Origin: Bacillota bacterium
Lineage (GTDB): Bacteria; Bacillota; Limnochordia; Darwinibacteriales; Darwinibacteriaceae
Length of the DNA stretch: 7,159 nt
Direction of reading: 5' to 3'
Assembly: GCA_012799535.1 (NCBI GenBank)
Contig: JAAZLB010000410.1
Span: 1-7,159 of the forward strand
Each line of letters starts with the position of its first letter. The first letter of the stretch is position 1. Under the pieces are notes generated by a model. That model was not told the DNA's origin and did not search any database. It saw nothing but the letters and a program-made list of their open reading frames with translations. A program made the translations under genes and the position numbers. This document shows, piece after piece, positions 1 through 7,051 of this stretch.

Positions 1-1206
1 AAGGCTAGTCAAGAAGATAGTATAACTGCCCGCTGGACGGATAATGTCAATCTGCAAACTCGTACCTATCAGGCCTATGTGCCAATTAAGGTTGGAGATA
101 TTGAAAACCGCTGGGTTTTTGGGGCAACTGCCCTTAGGGAGGAAATGTTATCTGAAGTACTGCCTGTGTTCTGGCGCTTAGTTATAGTTACCGTCTCAGG
201 GTTTCTGATTCTTACAGTAGCTATTATTACAGTTTCCGGAACAATCACCAAACCGATTGGGGCGTTAACCTCCTTTATTGAAAAGACTGCCAGTTTGGAT
301 TTACGGGCAGAGCATCAACAAGAGATTACTAGTTTTCTTAAAAAACAGGACGAGGTGGGCATGATTGCTAGATCCTTAGTGGCTATGCAGACGGCTCTAT
401 ACGAAGTTACCACCGAATTACAGGAAATCTCTAGGCGGATGGCCAGTGGAAGCCAGGAAATTGCCGCCTCTGTAGGTGAAAATTCGGCAGCTATTGAAGA
501 GGTGACCTCCTCCATGGGTGCGTTTGGCACTAATGTTGCTCAGGCTCGGGATCGTTCTTTAGATATGGCTCAAGATGCAAAGCTGGTAGCAAGTTTGGCC
601 ACTCAGGGCAACACCCAAATGCACGAAAGTATGGACGCTATGGAGCAAATTGTGCAGTTTTCCGAACAATCTCGTGCAGCGGTCACCGCCCTTTCCCATC
701 AAGTTAGGGCCATGGAAGGTGTTTTGGAGATCATCGGAGATGTGGCAGAACAGACAAACTTATTAGCCCTTAATGCGGCAATTGAAGCGGCTCGGGCTGG
801 TGAATATGGTCGTGGTTTTGCCGTTGTGGCCGATGAGGTGAGGAGTCTAGCTGAGCAAACTCAAAAATCAGTAGGTGAAATCAACCAGATGGTTAATGAG
901 TTGACCCATAATGCCATGACCTCCGCTCAACTGATGGAAGGTACAGAGGGGCAAGTTCGGCACGGAAGTGAGCTGTTAGCGCAAACGGAAGCCACTTTTA
1001 ATCAGATTACGGAACGAATTAATGAAGTCGGTCGCCTAATCCAAGAGTTTGCAGTGACTTTGGGAGATATGAATGATATGGGTAGCTCCGTGGCCGCTGC
1101 GTCCCAAGAGCAGGCTGCTTCCATGGGTGAAATTGCGGAAAACACGGAGAATCTCTCAGATCTCGGTGCGGAACTTCAGAGAATTGCTCAACGGTTTAAA
1201 GTCTAA
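1..1206 (+). CDS. Methyl-accepting chemotaxis protein, 5' end outside window
   Basis: Membrane chemoreceptor that senses an external signal and controls the CheA kinase. The frame is open from base 1, so the gene is cut by the window edge. The GTG at 79 is an internal valine, because the bases before it continue the same domain (about 50 visible residues of what looks like the end of a Cache-type extracellular sensor). In window residues: one membrane segment at about 60-79, a HAMP linker from about 81 to 132, then a long helical signalling domain. The hallmark hairpin tip is intact at bases 748-861 ([19 protein letters not shown], then [12 protein letters not shown] and LAEQT), and Glu/Gln/Ala/Ser-rich helices flank it as expected for methylation regions. 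The protein ends in RFKV, with no CheR-tethering pentapeptide. The family is certain; the ligand cannot be told. It ends at a terminator shared with the convergent bioY and has no chemotaxis neighbours in view. Confidence 0.95.
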   Translation, partial: KASQEDSITARWTDNVNLQTRTYQAYVPIKVGDIENRWVFGATALREEMLSEVLPVFWRLVIVTVSGFLILTVAIITVSGTITKPIGALTSFIEKTASLDLRAEHQQEITSFLKKQDEVGMIARSLVAMQTALYEVTTELQEISRRMASGSQEIAASVGENSAAIEEVTSSMGAFGTNVAQARDRSLDMAQDAKLVASLATQGNTQMHESMDAMEQIVQFSEQSRAAVTALSHQVRAMEGVLEIIGDVAEQTNLLALNAAIEAARAGEYGRGFAVVADEVRSLAEQTQKSVGEINQMVNELTHNAMTSAQLMEGTEGQVRHGSELLAQTEATFNQITERINEVGRLIQEFAVTLGDMNDMGSSVAAASQEQAASMGEIAENTENLSDLGAELQRIAQRFKV

Positions 1207-1220
1207 AGGTTAATAAACAT

Positions 1221-1251
1221 AAAAAGGGGTGACCATTGTGTCCCCCTTTTT
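1221..1251. terminator. Bidirectional intrinsic terminator between MCP gene and bioY
   Basis: AAAAAGGGG pairs with CCCCTTTTT. One bulged T is followed by an inner GAC/GTC helix and a 6-base loop. The stem carries A-runs on one side and T-runs on the other, so it can end transcription in both directions. It sits between the MCP stop (1204-1206) and the bioY stop (1250-1252). Two bases of the bioY TAA fall inside the T-run, so there is no spare sequence between the convergent genes. Confidence 0.85.
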
Positions 1252-1789
1252 AAGTGCTATCACCAATACCTTTTAACCTTTTAGCCACAGAAGAAACTAG
1301 TGCCACCTTGAAGAAGTCCCCCAGTAAAAAGGGGAGCATACCACTTAACAGGGCCTGGTGGAAAGACATTTTGGTTACGTTCATGAGCTGGGCGAGGCCG
1401 GTTATATAGATTACTCCAACACCACCAATAGTCAAAGTGACTACATAACCTAGAGTGCTTTTTGATCCCTTGTAGCGAACCAGAGCGGAAATGGTATATG
1501 CTCCTACAACAAACCCCCAAATATAGCCACCAGTGGGACCTACCAAGGTTCCTAGTCCACTAGTGCCACCTGAAAAAACAGGTAGGCCAAAGATCCCTAA
1601 AAGGATGTAGACAATTTGGCTTAAGGCCGCGTAGCCTGGAGGTAGGACTATCCCACTGATCATTACTCCAATTGTCTGTCCACTAAGTGGTACTGGGCTA
1701 AACGGAAGAGGGATAATAAGCCAGGCCAGCAGGGCTGTAATTCCTGCACACAAAGCAATTTTGGTTAGATTAGAGCTGCTCAATTTCAT
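1250..1789 (-). CDS. bioY: Biotin transporter S component BioY
   Basis: Substrate-binding membrane subunit of an ECF-type biotin importer. At 179 residues it has the usual BioY length and is almost entirely hydrophobic, with about six membrane segments. Family signatures are visible: PVPLSGQT at residues 32-39, the glycine-rich GPTGGY at 84-89 followed by WGFVVGA, and near the C-terminus a PFLLGDFFK stretch (152-161) with the usual Asp and Lys. The ATG at 1789 is preceded on the minus strand by AGAGGA, about six bases upstream. No ecfA, ecfT or biotin synthesis gene is adjacent, so it either works alone or shares an energising module encoded elsewhere, as many Firmicute BioY proteins do. It is divergent from malE. 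I found no convincing BirA operator, but a sigma-H-like promoter lies upstream. Confidence 0.95.
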   Translation of the reverse strand: MKLSSSNLTKIALCAGITALLAWLIIPLPFSPVPLSGQTIGVMISGIVLPPGYAALSQIVYILLGIFGLPVFSGGTSGLGTLVGPTGGYIWGFVVGAYTISALVRYKGSKSTLGYVVTLTIGGVGVIYITGLAQLMNVTKMSFHQALLSGMLPFLLGDFFKVALVSSVAKRLKGIGDST

Positions 1790-1823
1790 GCAAATCCTCT
1801 TTCGATAACGTACTCATCTAGTT

Positions 1824-1852
1824 TGATTCGTTAAGGGAGTATAGAGTCCTGC
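1824..1852 (-). promoter_or_regulatory. Sigma-H-like promoter upstream of bioY
   Basis: On the minus strand GCAGGACTC is followed, after 11 bases, by AACGAATCA. The AGGA and GAAT cores start 21 bases apart, which fits the Bacillus sigma-H consensus RnAGGAwWW-N11/12-RnnGAATwW except for a few flanking positions. The start of transcription would fall about 30 bases before the bioY ATG, leaving a short leader. A sigma-A-like TATACT (minus strand, 1841-1836 region) overlaps it but has no good -35 at normal spacing. Assignment is by motif only. Confidence 0.4.
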
Positions 1853-1884
1853 GGAGCACTTTTCTAAAGTGGTAGGAACCTATA
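1840..1884. repeat. 45-bp imperfect palindrome in the bioY-malE intergenic region
   Basis: Nested inverted pairs: TATAG (1840-1844) with CTATA (1880-1884), TCCT (1847-1850) with AGGA (1874-1877), and CACTTT (1857-1862) with AAAGTG (1866-1871) around a TCT loop. Alternatively TCC-tgc-GGA (1847-1855) forms its own small hairpin, giving a three-way shape. Each half carries the motif AGGANYCTATA, once per strand. The palindrome lies upstream of the proposed starts of both bioY and malE. It may therefore act as a DNA site rather than as RNA, or belong to an unrecognised small RNA. Confidence 0.55.
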
Positions 1885-1898
1885 GATGCACGTCCCGT

Positions 1899-1918
1899 CG
1901 TTAGTTTACGTTATTTTA
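1899..1918 (+). repeat. 10-bp tandem repeat CGTTAKTTTA, two copies
   Basis: CGTTAGTTTA at 1899-1908 is followed directly by CGTTATTTTA at 1909-1918, nine of ten bases identical. A related ATTTTACC occurs at 1913-1920 and again at 1934-1941, 21 bases later. A small inverted repeat, GTTAT-6-ATAAC, spans 1910-1925. Spacings of 10 and 21 bases put the TTTAC cores on one face of the helix, as expected for cooperative protein binding. The position, 20-60 bases before the proposed malE transcription start, is suitable for an activator. The repeats are plain; the role is inference. Confidence 0.4.
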
Positions 1919-1955
1919 CCATAACAGGGAAGGATTTTACCAAGTTAAGAAGAAG

Positions 1956-1969
1956 TATATTTTTATGAC
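1956..1969 (+). promoter_or_regulatory. Possible -10 region for malE
   Basis: TATATT (1956-1961) and TATGAC (1964-1969) are the only AT-rich hexamers that resemble a -10 element just before the operator. Neither has a recognisable TTGACA-like -35 at 16-18 bases. If the promoter is here it is weak and may need an activator, and the operator at 1972 would overlap the start of transcription. Confidence 0.25.
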
Positions 1970-1971
1970 TT

Positions 1972-1991
1972 ATGTGCAAGCGATTGCACAT
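1972..1991. promoter_or_regulatory. LacI-family / cre-like operator before malE
   Basis: ATGTGCAA-GCGA-TTGCACAT has perfect 8-base arms around a 4-base centre. Its core TGCAAGCGATTGCA (1975-1988) matches every fixed position of the CcpA cre consensus TGNAANCGNTNNCA, and also resembles operators of MalR-type LacI-family repressors. It ends 30 bases before the malE ATG and just upstream of the ribosome binding site, so a bound protein would block initiation or early elongation. It most likely mediates maltose induction (MalR) or glucose repression (CcpA); sequence alone cannot separate the two. Confidence 0.75.
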
Positions 1992-2004
1992 TTAAATAAG
2001 AATT

Positions 2005-2011
2005 GGAGAGG
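2005..2011 (+). promoter_or_regulatory. Ribosome binding site that fixes the malE start
   Basis: GGAGAGG lies 10 bases before the ATG at 2022. An in-frame ATG at 1965 has no such site. Starting there would put the operator inside the gene and add 19 residues in front of the signal peptide. The 2022 start is therefore chosen. Confidence 0.8.
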
Positions 2012-2021
2012 ATTTGTTAAG

Positions 2022-3236
2022 ATGAAAAGGTCGCTAGTGTTTATTACTGCGTTGGCTGTAGTCTTAGTCAGTGCTGTAGCCTTTGCGGCACCTCAAAAGT
2101 TGGTGGTGTGGGCGGATCAAGGCGAGGTTCCTACCTTTGAAAAAATCGCTGCAGAATTCACGAAGCAAACTGGTATTGCTGTAGAGTTTGTGGAAATTGG
2201 AATGTTAGATCAACGGCAAAAATTGGCCTTAGATGGTCCTGCAGGTAAGGGTCCTGATGTGTTCACAACCCCCCATGACCTTATTGGCCAGATGGCTATT
2301 ATGGGTTTAATGGAACCACTTCAAGTTGATGATGATGTTTTGGCCCAATTCACGCCAGCCTCTATCCAAGCCCTTTCTTTTGATGGGGAGCTTTATGGTC
2401 TACCTTGGGCCACAGAATCAACTGCCCTTTATTACAACAAGGATATTTTCCCGGAAATTCCTGAGACTTTTGAGGAGTTAGTGGCCATTGCCAAAGAAGT
2501 CACGACTGCTGATCAGTATGGATTACTGTTTGATATTGGTGATTTTTATTTTAGCCATGCCTTCTTTGTAGGAAAGGGTGGATACGTCTTTGCCCCCCTC
2601 GCAGGTGGCGGATTAAATCCTTCTGATGTGGGTTTGGCTAATCATGGCAGTATTGCTGCTCTTGATTTTCTTAAGAGTCTGGTTACTGATGGAATTATTC
2701 CCATTGGCACCAACACTGGGATTGCCCAAAGCCTCTTCTTAGAGGGGAAAGCTGGGGCCATCATTTCTGGTCCTTGGTACTTGGCTGAGCCTCGTGCCTT
2801 AGAGGCAGAAGGTAAGTTGAATTTTGGAGTGGCATCTCTGCCACCTTTTGCTAATGGTGTAAGACCATCCCCGTTTAGTGGTGTAAAAGGTTTTTACATT
2901 AGCTCATACAGTCAATACCCTGATGAAGCTTTACAACTCATTGAGTTTTTAACTAGTCGAGATGGGGGATTTCTCATTTATCAAGAAAAGGCTCAAATTC
3001 CGACCCGTTACGACATCATTGAAATGAAAGAATTCCAAGAAGATGATGACGTGTATAACTTTGCTCTTCAGGGTGGTTATGCAACGCCCATGCCTAACAT
3101 TCCTGAAATGCAGGCGGTTTGGGGTAATATCGCGGATGCGATTAACTTGGTCATTAACGAGAACGTGGATCCTGCCATTGCTTTAGCATTGGCGGTGGAG
3201 ATGATCGAGGAAGCGATTATGGAAATGCAACGGTAG
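2022..3236 (+). CDS. malE: Maltose/maltodextrin-binding protein, ABC transporter
   Basis: Extracytoplasmic solute-binding protein (404 residues) that would capture maltodextrins and deliver them to MalF-MalG. Residues 1-22 are a typical signal peptide: MKR, a hydrophobic core, then AFA before the likely cut ahead of APQK. There is no cysteine near the cut, or that I can see anywhere in the protein, so it is not a lipoprotein. Family signatures: LVVWADQGE just after the signal, PWATESTALYYNKDIF from about residue 128, FLEGKAGAIISGPW ending near 252, and PMPNIPEMQAVW near the C-terminus. These are typical of MalE-type binding proteins (SBP_bac_1/8). It is the first gene of the operon, controlled through the operator at 1972-1991, and is followed by a hairpin before malF. 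The sugar specificity comes from resemblance and from the amylase next door; other alpha-glucosides are possible. Confidence 0.93.
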   Translation: MKRSLVFITALAVVLVSAVAFAAPQKLVVWADQGEVPTFEKIAAEFTKQTGIAVEFVEIGMLDQRQKLALDGPAGKGPDVFTTPHDLIGQMAIMGLMEPLQVDDDVLAQFTPASIQALSFDGELYGLPWATESTALYYNKDIFPEIPETFEELVAIAKEVTTADQYGLLFDIGDFYFSHAFFVGKGGYVFAPLAGGGLNPSDVGLANHGSIAALDFLKSLVTDGIIPIGTNTGIAQSLFLEGKAGAIISGPWYLAEPRALEAEGKLNFGVASLPPFANGVRPSPFSGVKGFYISSYSQYPDEALQLIEFLTSRDGGFLIYQEKAQIPTRYDIIEMKEFQEDDDVYNFALQGGYATPMPNIPEMQAVWGNIADAINLVINENVDPAIALALAVEMIEEAIMEMQR

Positions 3237-3249
3237 AGATTTTAAGGGA

Positions 3250-3281
3250 AAAAGGGTGCATTCCTAGGAGTGTGCCCTTTT
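3250..3281 (+). terminator. Hairpin between malE and malF (attenuator or mRNA stabiliser)
   Basis: AAAAGGGTGCA (3250-3260) pairs over 11 base pairs, two of them G-U, with TGTGCCCTTTT (3271-3281). The 10-base loop contains CCTAGG. Only four T residues follow the GC part, so termination should be partial. Placed just after malE, it would leave more malE message than malFG message, matching the excess of binding protein needed. Confidence 0.65.
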
Positions 3282-3308
3282 CACATTTAAGTAAAAGGGG
3301 GGAAGGAC

Positions 3309-4580
3309 TTGCGCAAAAGGGCAGTCTCAGCCACTATTGGTTCAATTTTATACATGGGTTTAGGGCAGCTGATTAATGGCGAGTGGGTGAAGGGGATTCT
3401 CATGGGACTTTACCACTACTTGATCCTCAAGTTTGCCCTACCCGCCCTCAGGCACACTTGGTGGGGGTTAATAACTTTAGGTGAGATCCCGAGAAGAGAT
3501 CACTCTATCATTTTGCTCTCCTATGGTTTAGTAGGCACGATCGTGACAGTTATTGTTATAGGTTTTTATATTGGCAATATTGTAGATGCGTATCGGGGTG
3601 GAAAAAGAAGGGACGGGGGCCATCCCGCACCACCGATCAGAGAAACTATGACGGAAGTTATTCAAAAGAGCTATCCGTATTTTCTAGTGGCTCCAGCGGT
3701 TTTGTTTATCCTGTTTACAGTTCTTTTTCCCATGCTATTCAATATGTCCATGGCCTTTACCAACTATGATCTGTACAATTCACCTCCCGCTAAATTAGTG
3801 CGTTGGGTGGGTTTCGAGAATTTCCGAGAAATCGTGCGCCTAGCCTCTTGGAAACGCACTTTTGTCGGGGTCTTGTCTTGGACTTTTTTGTGGGCGATAT
3901 TGTCTACCTTTTCCTGTTTTCTCCTAGGTCTATTTTTGGCTATCGTCCTTAACAACCCACGAATCAAGTTTAGGGGGATCATCCGAACCATTTTAATCCT
4001 ACCCTGGGCCATGCCTGGTTTTATCTCCATTTTAATGTGGTCAGGTTTTTTCAACACTAGCTTTGGTCCGATTAACCAATGGCTAAATACACTGGGGATC
4101 GCCTCCATCCCGTGGTTTCAAAATGTTTTTTGGGCTAGAACTGCAGTTGTTTTAGTGAACCTGTGGCTTGGTTTTCCCTTTAGTATGGCTTTAGTTTCTG
4201 GGGTGATCCAAGGGATCCCTGCAGAGCTTCACGATGCTGCAAAAGTGGATGGGGCTTCCCCGTGGCAGGAGTTCACCAGAATCACTCTACCCTTAATTTT
4301 GTACGCTGTCTCTCCCCTTTTGATAATGCAATTTGCGGGAAATTTTAATAACTTCGGGGTGGTTTACCTATTAACCGGTGGTGGCCCTCCAGTCCTAGGT
4401 AATAAGGGAGCTGGTGGCACAGATATTTTAATTTCTTGGATCTTTAAGATGACCTTTGATTTAATGAAATACAATTATGCTTCTGCAATCGCTTTGTTAA
4501 TCTTTATCTTTGTGGCCTCCATGAGTATCGTGAATTTCATGCAAACTCGGGCCTTTAAAGAGGAGGATATGATGGGATGA
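3309..4580 (+). CDS. malF: Maltodextrin ABC transporter permease MalF
   Basis: Inner-membrane permease, partner of MalG. The start is TTG at 3309, supported by an AGGGGGG site six bases upstream; no better ATG begins the conserved region. Of 423 residues, the first ~110 form an extra N-terminal part with hydrophobic segments and the motif GLGQLINGEWVKG (17-29), followed by a charged linker (RGGKRRDGG). The usual binding-protein-dependent permease core begins near residue 120 (YFLVAPAVLFILFTVLFP). The large periplasmic P2 domain of Escherichia coli MalF is absent. The EAA loop that docks on the ATPase is intact at about 303-330 (ELHDAAKVDGA, then FTRITLPL). The late glycine-rich stretch VVYLLTGGGPP is also typical. 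Its stop overlaps the malG start by ATGA, indicating translational coupling. Confidence 0.93.
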   Translation: MRKRAVSATIGSILYMGLGQLINGEWVKGILMGLYHYLILKFALPALRHTWWGLITLGEIPRRDHSIILLSYGLVGTIVTVIVIGFYIGNIVDAYRGGKRRDGGHPAPPIRETMTEVIQKSYPYFLVAPAVLFILFTVLFPMLFNMSMAFTNYDLYNSPPAKLVRWVGFENFREIVRLASWKRTFVGVLSWTFLWAILSTFSCFLLGLFLAIVLNNPRIKFRGIIRTILILPWAMPGFISILMWSGFFNTSFGPINQWLNTLGIASIPWFQNVFWARTAVVLVNLWLGFPFSMALVSGVIQGIPAELHDAAKVDGASPWQEFTRITLPLILYAVSPLLIMQFAGNFNNFGVVYLLTGGGPPVLGNKGAGGTDILISWIFKMTFDLMKYNYASAIALLIFIFVASMSIVNFMQTRAFKEEDMMG

Positions 4581-5437
4581 AAATTTCCAGTAATTCTAAA
4601 TGGGTTCGTGATTTGTGGTTAGTGTTCAGTTATCTAATTCTCATTATGGCCATGGCTGCGGTGTTGGTTCCCATTTTGTATATCTTCTTTGCCTCCTTCA
4701 ATACAGGAAGTAGTTTGTATAGTTCTACCATGATTCCCAAAAATTTCACCTTAGACAACTATCGAATGCTCTTTAATAATCCTAATAAATCGGTGGATTT
4801 CACTCTGTGGACCTTGAATACCCTCAAGATTGCCTCTGCTACCTCTATTGCGTCAGTGATTTTAACCTCCTTTACCGCGTATGCCTTTTCTCGCTTTCGG
4901 TTTTGGGGTCGACGTTATGGGTTAATCATGTTTTTAGTGGTGCAAATGTTCCCAGGTGCCATGGGTATGGTTGCTATTTACGTCTTGTTGAATATTTTGG
5001 GGTTGTTAGACACTCATCTAGGGTTAATTCTAATCTACACAGGTGGAGCTATTCCCTTTTCCACCTGGATGGCTAAGGGGTACATCGATTCTATTCCCCG
5101 TTCTTTAGATGAAGCGGCCTTAATCGATGGCGCATCCCGCTGGCAGATTTACTGGCGGATCTTAATGCCCCTAAGTCTTCCTATTTTGTCAGTAATCGCT
5201 TTGCTGAATTTTATTGGACCTTTCAACGACTATTTGTTGGCCCGCATTGTCTTAACCAGTGCAGAAAAACGGACTTTAGCCGTAGGTTTACATGCCTTTA
5301 TTTCGGGGCAATTTGATCAGAACTGGACCCAGTTTGCAGCTGGTTCCATGCTCACTTCTATTCCAATAATGATTTTGTTCTTGTCACTCCAGAAGTATTT
5401 TATTTCTGGTTTGACTGCTGGTGCAACCAAGGGTTAG
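4577..5437 (+). CDS. malG: Maltodextrin ABC transporter permease MalG
   Basis: Second permease subunit (286 residues, close to the usual MalG length), with about six membrane segments. It begins at ATG 4577 inside the malF stop, with AGGAGG (4561-4566) ten bases upstream within malF. The EAA loop is intact at about 175-205 (SLDEAALIDGASRW, then RILMPLSLP). The C-terminus, QKYFISGLTAGATKG, is the standard ending of MalG proteins, thought to reach into the ATPase dimer. Together with MalF it should form the channel, driven by a MalK/MsmX-type ATPase that is not encoded in this window. The amylase follows after 14 bases. Confidence 0.95.
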   Translation: MKISSNSKWVRDLWLVFSYLILIMAMAAVLVPILYIFFASFNTGSSLYSSTMIPKNFTLDNYRMLFNNPNKSVDFTLWTLNTLKIASATSIASVILTSFTAYAFSRFRFWGRRYGLIMFLVVQMFPGAMGMVAIYVLLNILGLLDTHLGLILIYTGGAIPFSTWMAKGYIDSIPRSLDEAALIDGASRWQIYWRILMPLSLPILSVIALLNFIGPFNDYLLARIVLTSAEKRTLAVGLHAFISGQFDQNWTQFAAGSMLTSIPIMILFLSLQKYFISGLTAGATKG

Positions 5438-5451
5438 AAAAGGAGGAAACT

Positions 5452-6996
5452 GTGGGTAAATTGCGGATTAGATCGTTGCTAGTAGGTGTGCTGGTCTTAG
5501 CTCTCATTATGGTCCACCCGGCTTGGGCCGGAGGCCTCACTTTAGAGGAAATTTATGCAAACAAGCAGGGGGTATATTATCAGATTTTTGTGCGTGCTTT
5601 TGCAGATGGGGATGGGGATGGACTCGGTGATCTACGGGGGATCATCAATAATTTGGACTATTTAGAAGAACTCGGTGTGGGTGGTCTGTGGCTAACTCCG
5701 ATCCACCCTTCGCCAACCTATCATAAATACGATGTGCAAGATTATTACGACATTGATGAGGAAATTGGTACTTTAGCTGATTTTCGGGAATTGGTCTCTC
5801 AAGCCCACGACCGGGGAATAAAGGTGATTATTGACTTGGTGTTAAATCATACTAGCAGTCTGCATCCTTGGTTTGTTAGTGCCGCCTTGGATCCGAAAAG
5901 TCCTTACCGGGATTATTACATCTGGGCAGATGAAGATACCAATGTGAAGGCTTCGGGTCCTTGGGGTCAGAGAGTGTGGCATCCTTCTGGGGGCGGGCAT
6001 TATTTTGGTCTATTTTGGGAAGGAATGCCCGATCTAAATTATGATAATCCTTTGGTTCGAGAAGAGGCCAAGGCTATTGCTAAATACTGGTTGGAACTAG
6101 GAGTAGCTGGGTTTAGGCTAGATGCAGCCATGCACATTTTTGCCCACTCCGAGCCGGCGCGGGCTTTAGAATGGTGGCAAGAGTTTAGAGAATATGTGCA
6201 AGAGATCAACCCCCAAGTTTATTTAGTGGCAGAAGTCTGGGATAGTTCCCGGGTTGTTGCCCCTTATTTTGTTGGCTTTGATTCCAATTTTAATTTCGAT
6301 TTGGCCAATTTGATAATTCTCAGTGCTAAAAGTGGTATGGATGTTGGGGTGGCTAGGGTGGTAGAGGGACATCTAGAACGCTTTAGCCAACATTCCGATT
6401 GGGTGATTGATGCCCCATTTTTGACCAATCATGATCAGGACCGGGTTATGTCTGTGCTCAATGATGTGGATAAGGCAAAAGTTGCTGCCTCATTATATCT
6501 AACCTTGCCTGGCAGTCCCTTTGTTTATTATGGGGAAGAGATTGGGATGAAGGGAACAGGGTCTGATGAAAATAAGCGGGAACCGTTCAAATGGTATCCC
6601 CTCAGTGGTCCAGGTCAAACAACTTGGCGTACCTCTCGTTTTAACACGGGAGAGTGGCAACCCTCTGTTCAGGAACAACTTAATGATCCTACTTCCCTTT
6701 TGAACCATTACAAGACTTTGATTAATTTACGCATGGGAAATGAGGCCCTACGGATTGGTAGTCTCACAGCGTTAGACACGGATAATCGGCGGGTTATTGG
6801 CTTTACGCGGGAATGGGAAGGGGAGCAAATATTGGTTTTCCATAACTTGTCCCCCAGTTTCCAGTTTATAGAACTAGAACTAGAAGAAAGCACAAGATGG
6901 GAAGTCTTATACTGTGGCGGTGAATCTCGGTGGGAGCAAGATCAGCATACCCTTAAAATTGAATTGAGCCCCCGTTCTTCCTTGTTCTTGCAGTGA
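5452..6996 (+). CDS. amyA: Secreted GH13 alpha-amylase (GH13_36-like, MPDLN type)
   Basis: Glycoside hydrolase that would cut alpha-1,4 links of starch or maltodextrins outside the cytoplasmic membrane. The start is GTG 5452 with AAGGAGGA just upstream. It has 514 residues with a signal peptide at about 1-26 (MGKLRIR, hydrophobic core, AWA before GG) and no lipobox. The (beta/alpha)8 barrel is complete: calcium-site-like DGDGDGLGDL near the start; region I DLVLNH at 128-133; region V MPDLN at 192-196; region II GFRLDA with nucleophile Asp224; region III AEVWD with acid/base Glu261; region IV NHD with Asp328. A beta-rich C-terminal domain follows and ends at SLFLQ. MPDLN marks the group between oligo-1,6-glucosidases and neopullulanases, and overall the protein resembles Halothermothrix orenii AmyA. 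Activity on pullulan or cyclodextrins, or transglycosylation, is possible. It is last in the malEFG operon, and I see no convincing terminator after it. Confidence 0.93.
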   Translation: MGKLRIRSLLVGVLVLALIMVHPAWAGGLTLEEIYANKQGVYYQIFVRAFADGDGDGLGDLRGIINNLDYLEELGVGGLWLTPIHPSPTYHKYDVQDYYDIDEEIGTLADFRELVSQAHDRGIKVIIDLVLNHTSSLHPWFVSAALDPKSPYRDYYIWADEDTNVKASGPWGQRVWHPSGGGHYFGLFWEGMPDLNYDNPLVREEAKAIAKYWLELGVAGFRLDAAMHIFAHSEPARALEWWQEFREYVQEINPQVYLVAEVWDSSRVVAPYFVGFDSNFNFDLANLIILSAKSGMDVGVARVVEGHLERFSQHSDWVIDAPFLTNHDQDRVMSVLNDVDKAKVAASLYLTLPGSPFVYYGEEIGMKGTGSDENKREPFKWYPLSGPGQTTWRTSRFNTGEWQPSVQEQLNDPTSLLNHYKTLINLRMGNEALRIGSLTALDTDNRRVIGFTREWEGEQILVFHNLSPSFQFIELELEESTRWEVLYCGGESRWEQDQHTLKIELSPRSSLFLQ

Positions 6997-7051
6997 AACA
7001 CGAAAGATAAACTATATGTTTCTAAAATCATTCGGCTAGTGTAAAGTTACT

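Noticed and set aside
79..1206. GTG at 79 as the start of the chemoreceptor gene
   Set aside because: The frame stays open to base 1 and the codons before 79 continue the sensor domain; no ribosome binding site precedes 79.
1806..1833. TAACG-N18-CGTTA inverted repeat as a BirA operator for bioY
   Set aside because: The half sites are too short and the spacing is longer than the 14-16 bases usual for BirA sites.
1790..1964. T-box or known riboswitch upstream of bioY
   Set aside because: No T-box core (GGGTGGNACC) or other known aptamer core; the likely bioY leader is only about 30 bases.
1965..2021. ATG at 1965 as the malE start
   Set aside because: It would place 19 residues before a perfect signal peptide and put the operator and ribosome binding site inside the gene.
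3764..4108. Long open frame on the minus strand inside malF
   Set aside because: It lies wholly opposite a conserved permease gene, has no ribosome binding site, and its composition is that of an antisense shadow. The same goes for the other short frames inside the MCP, bioY, malG and amylase genes.
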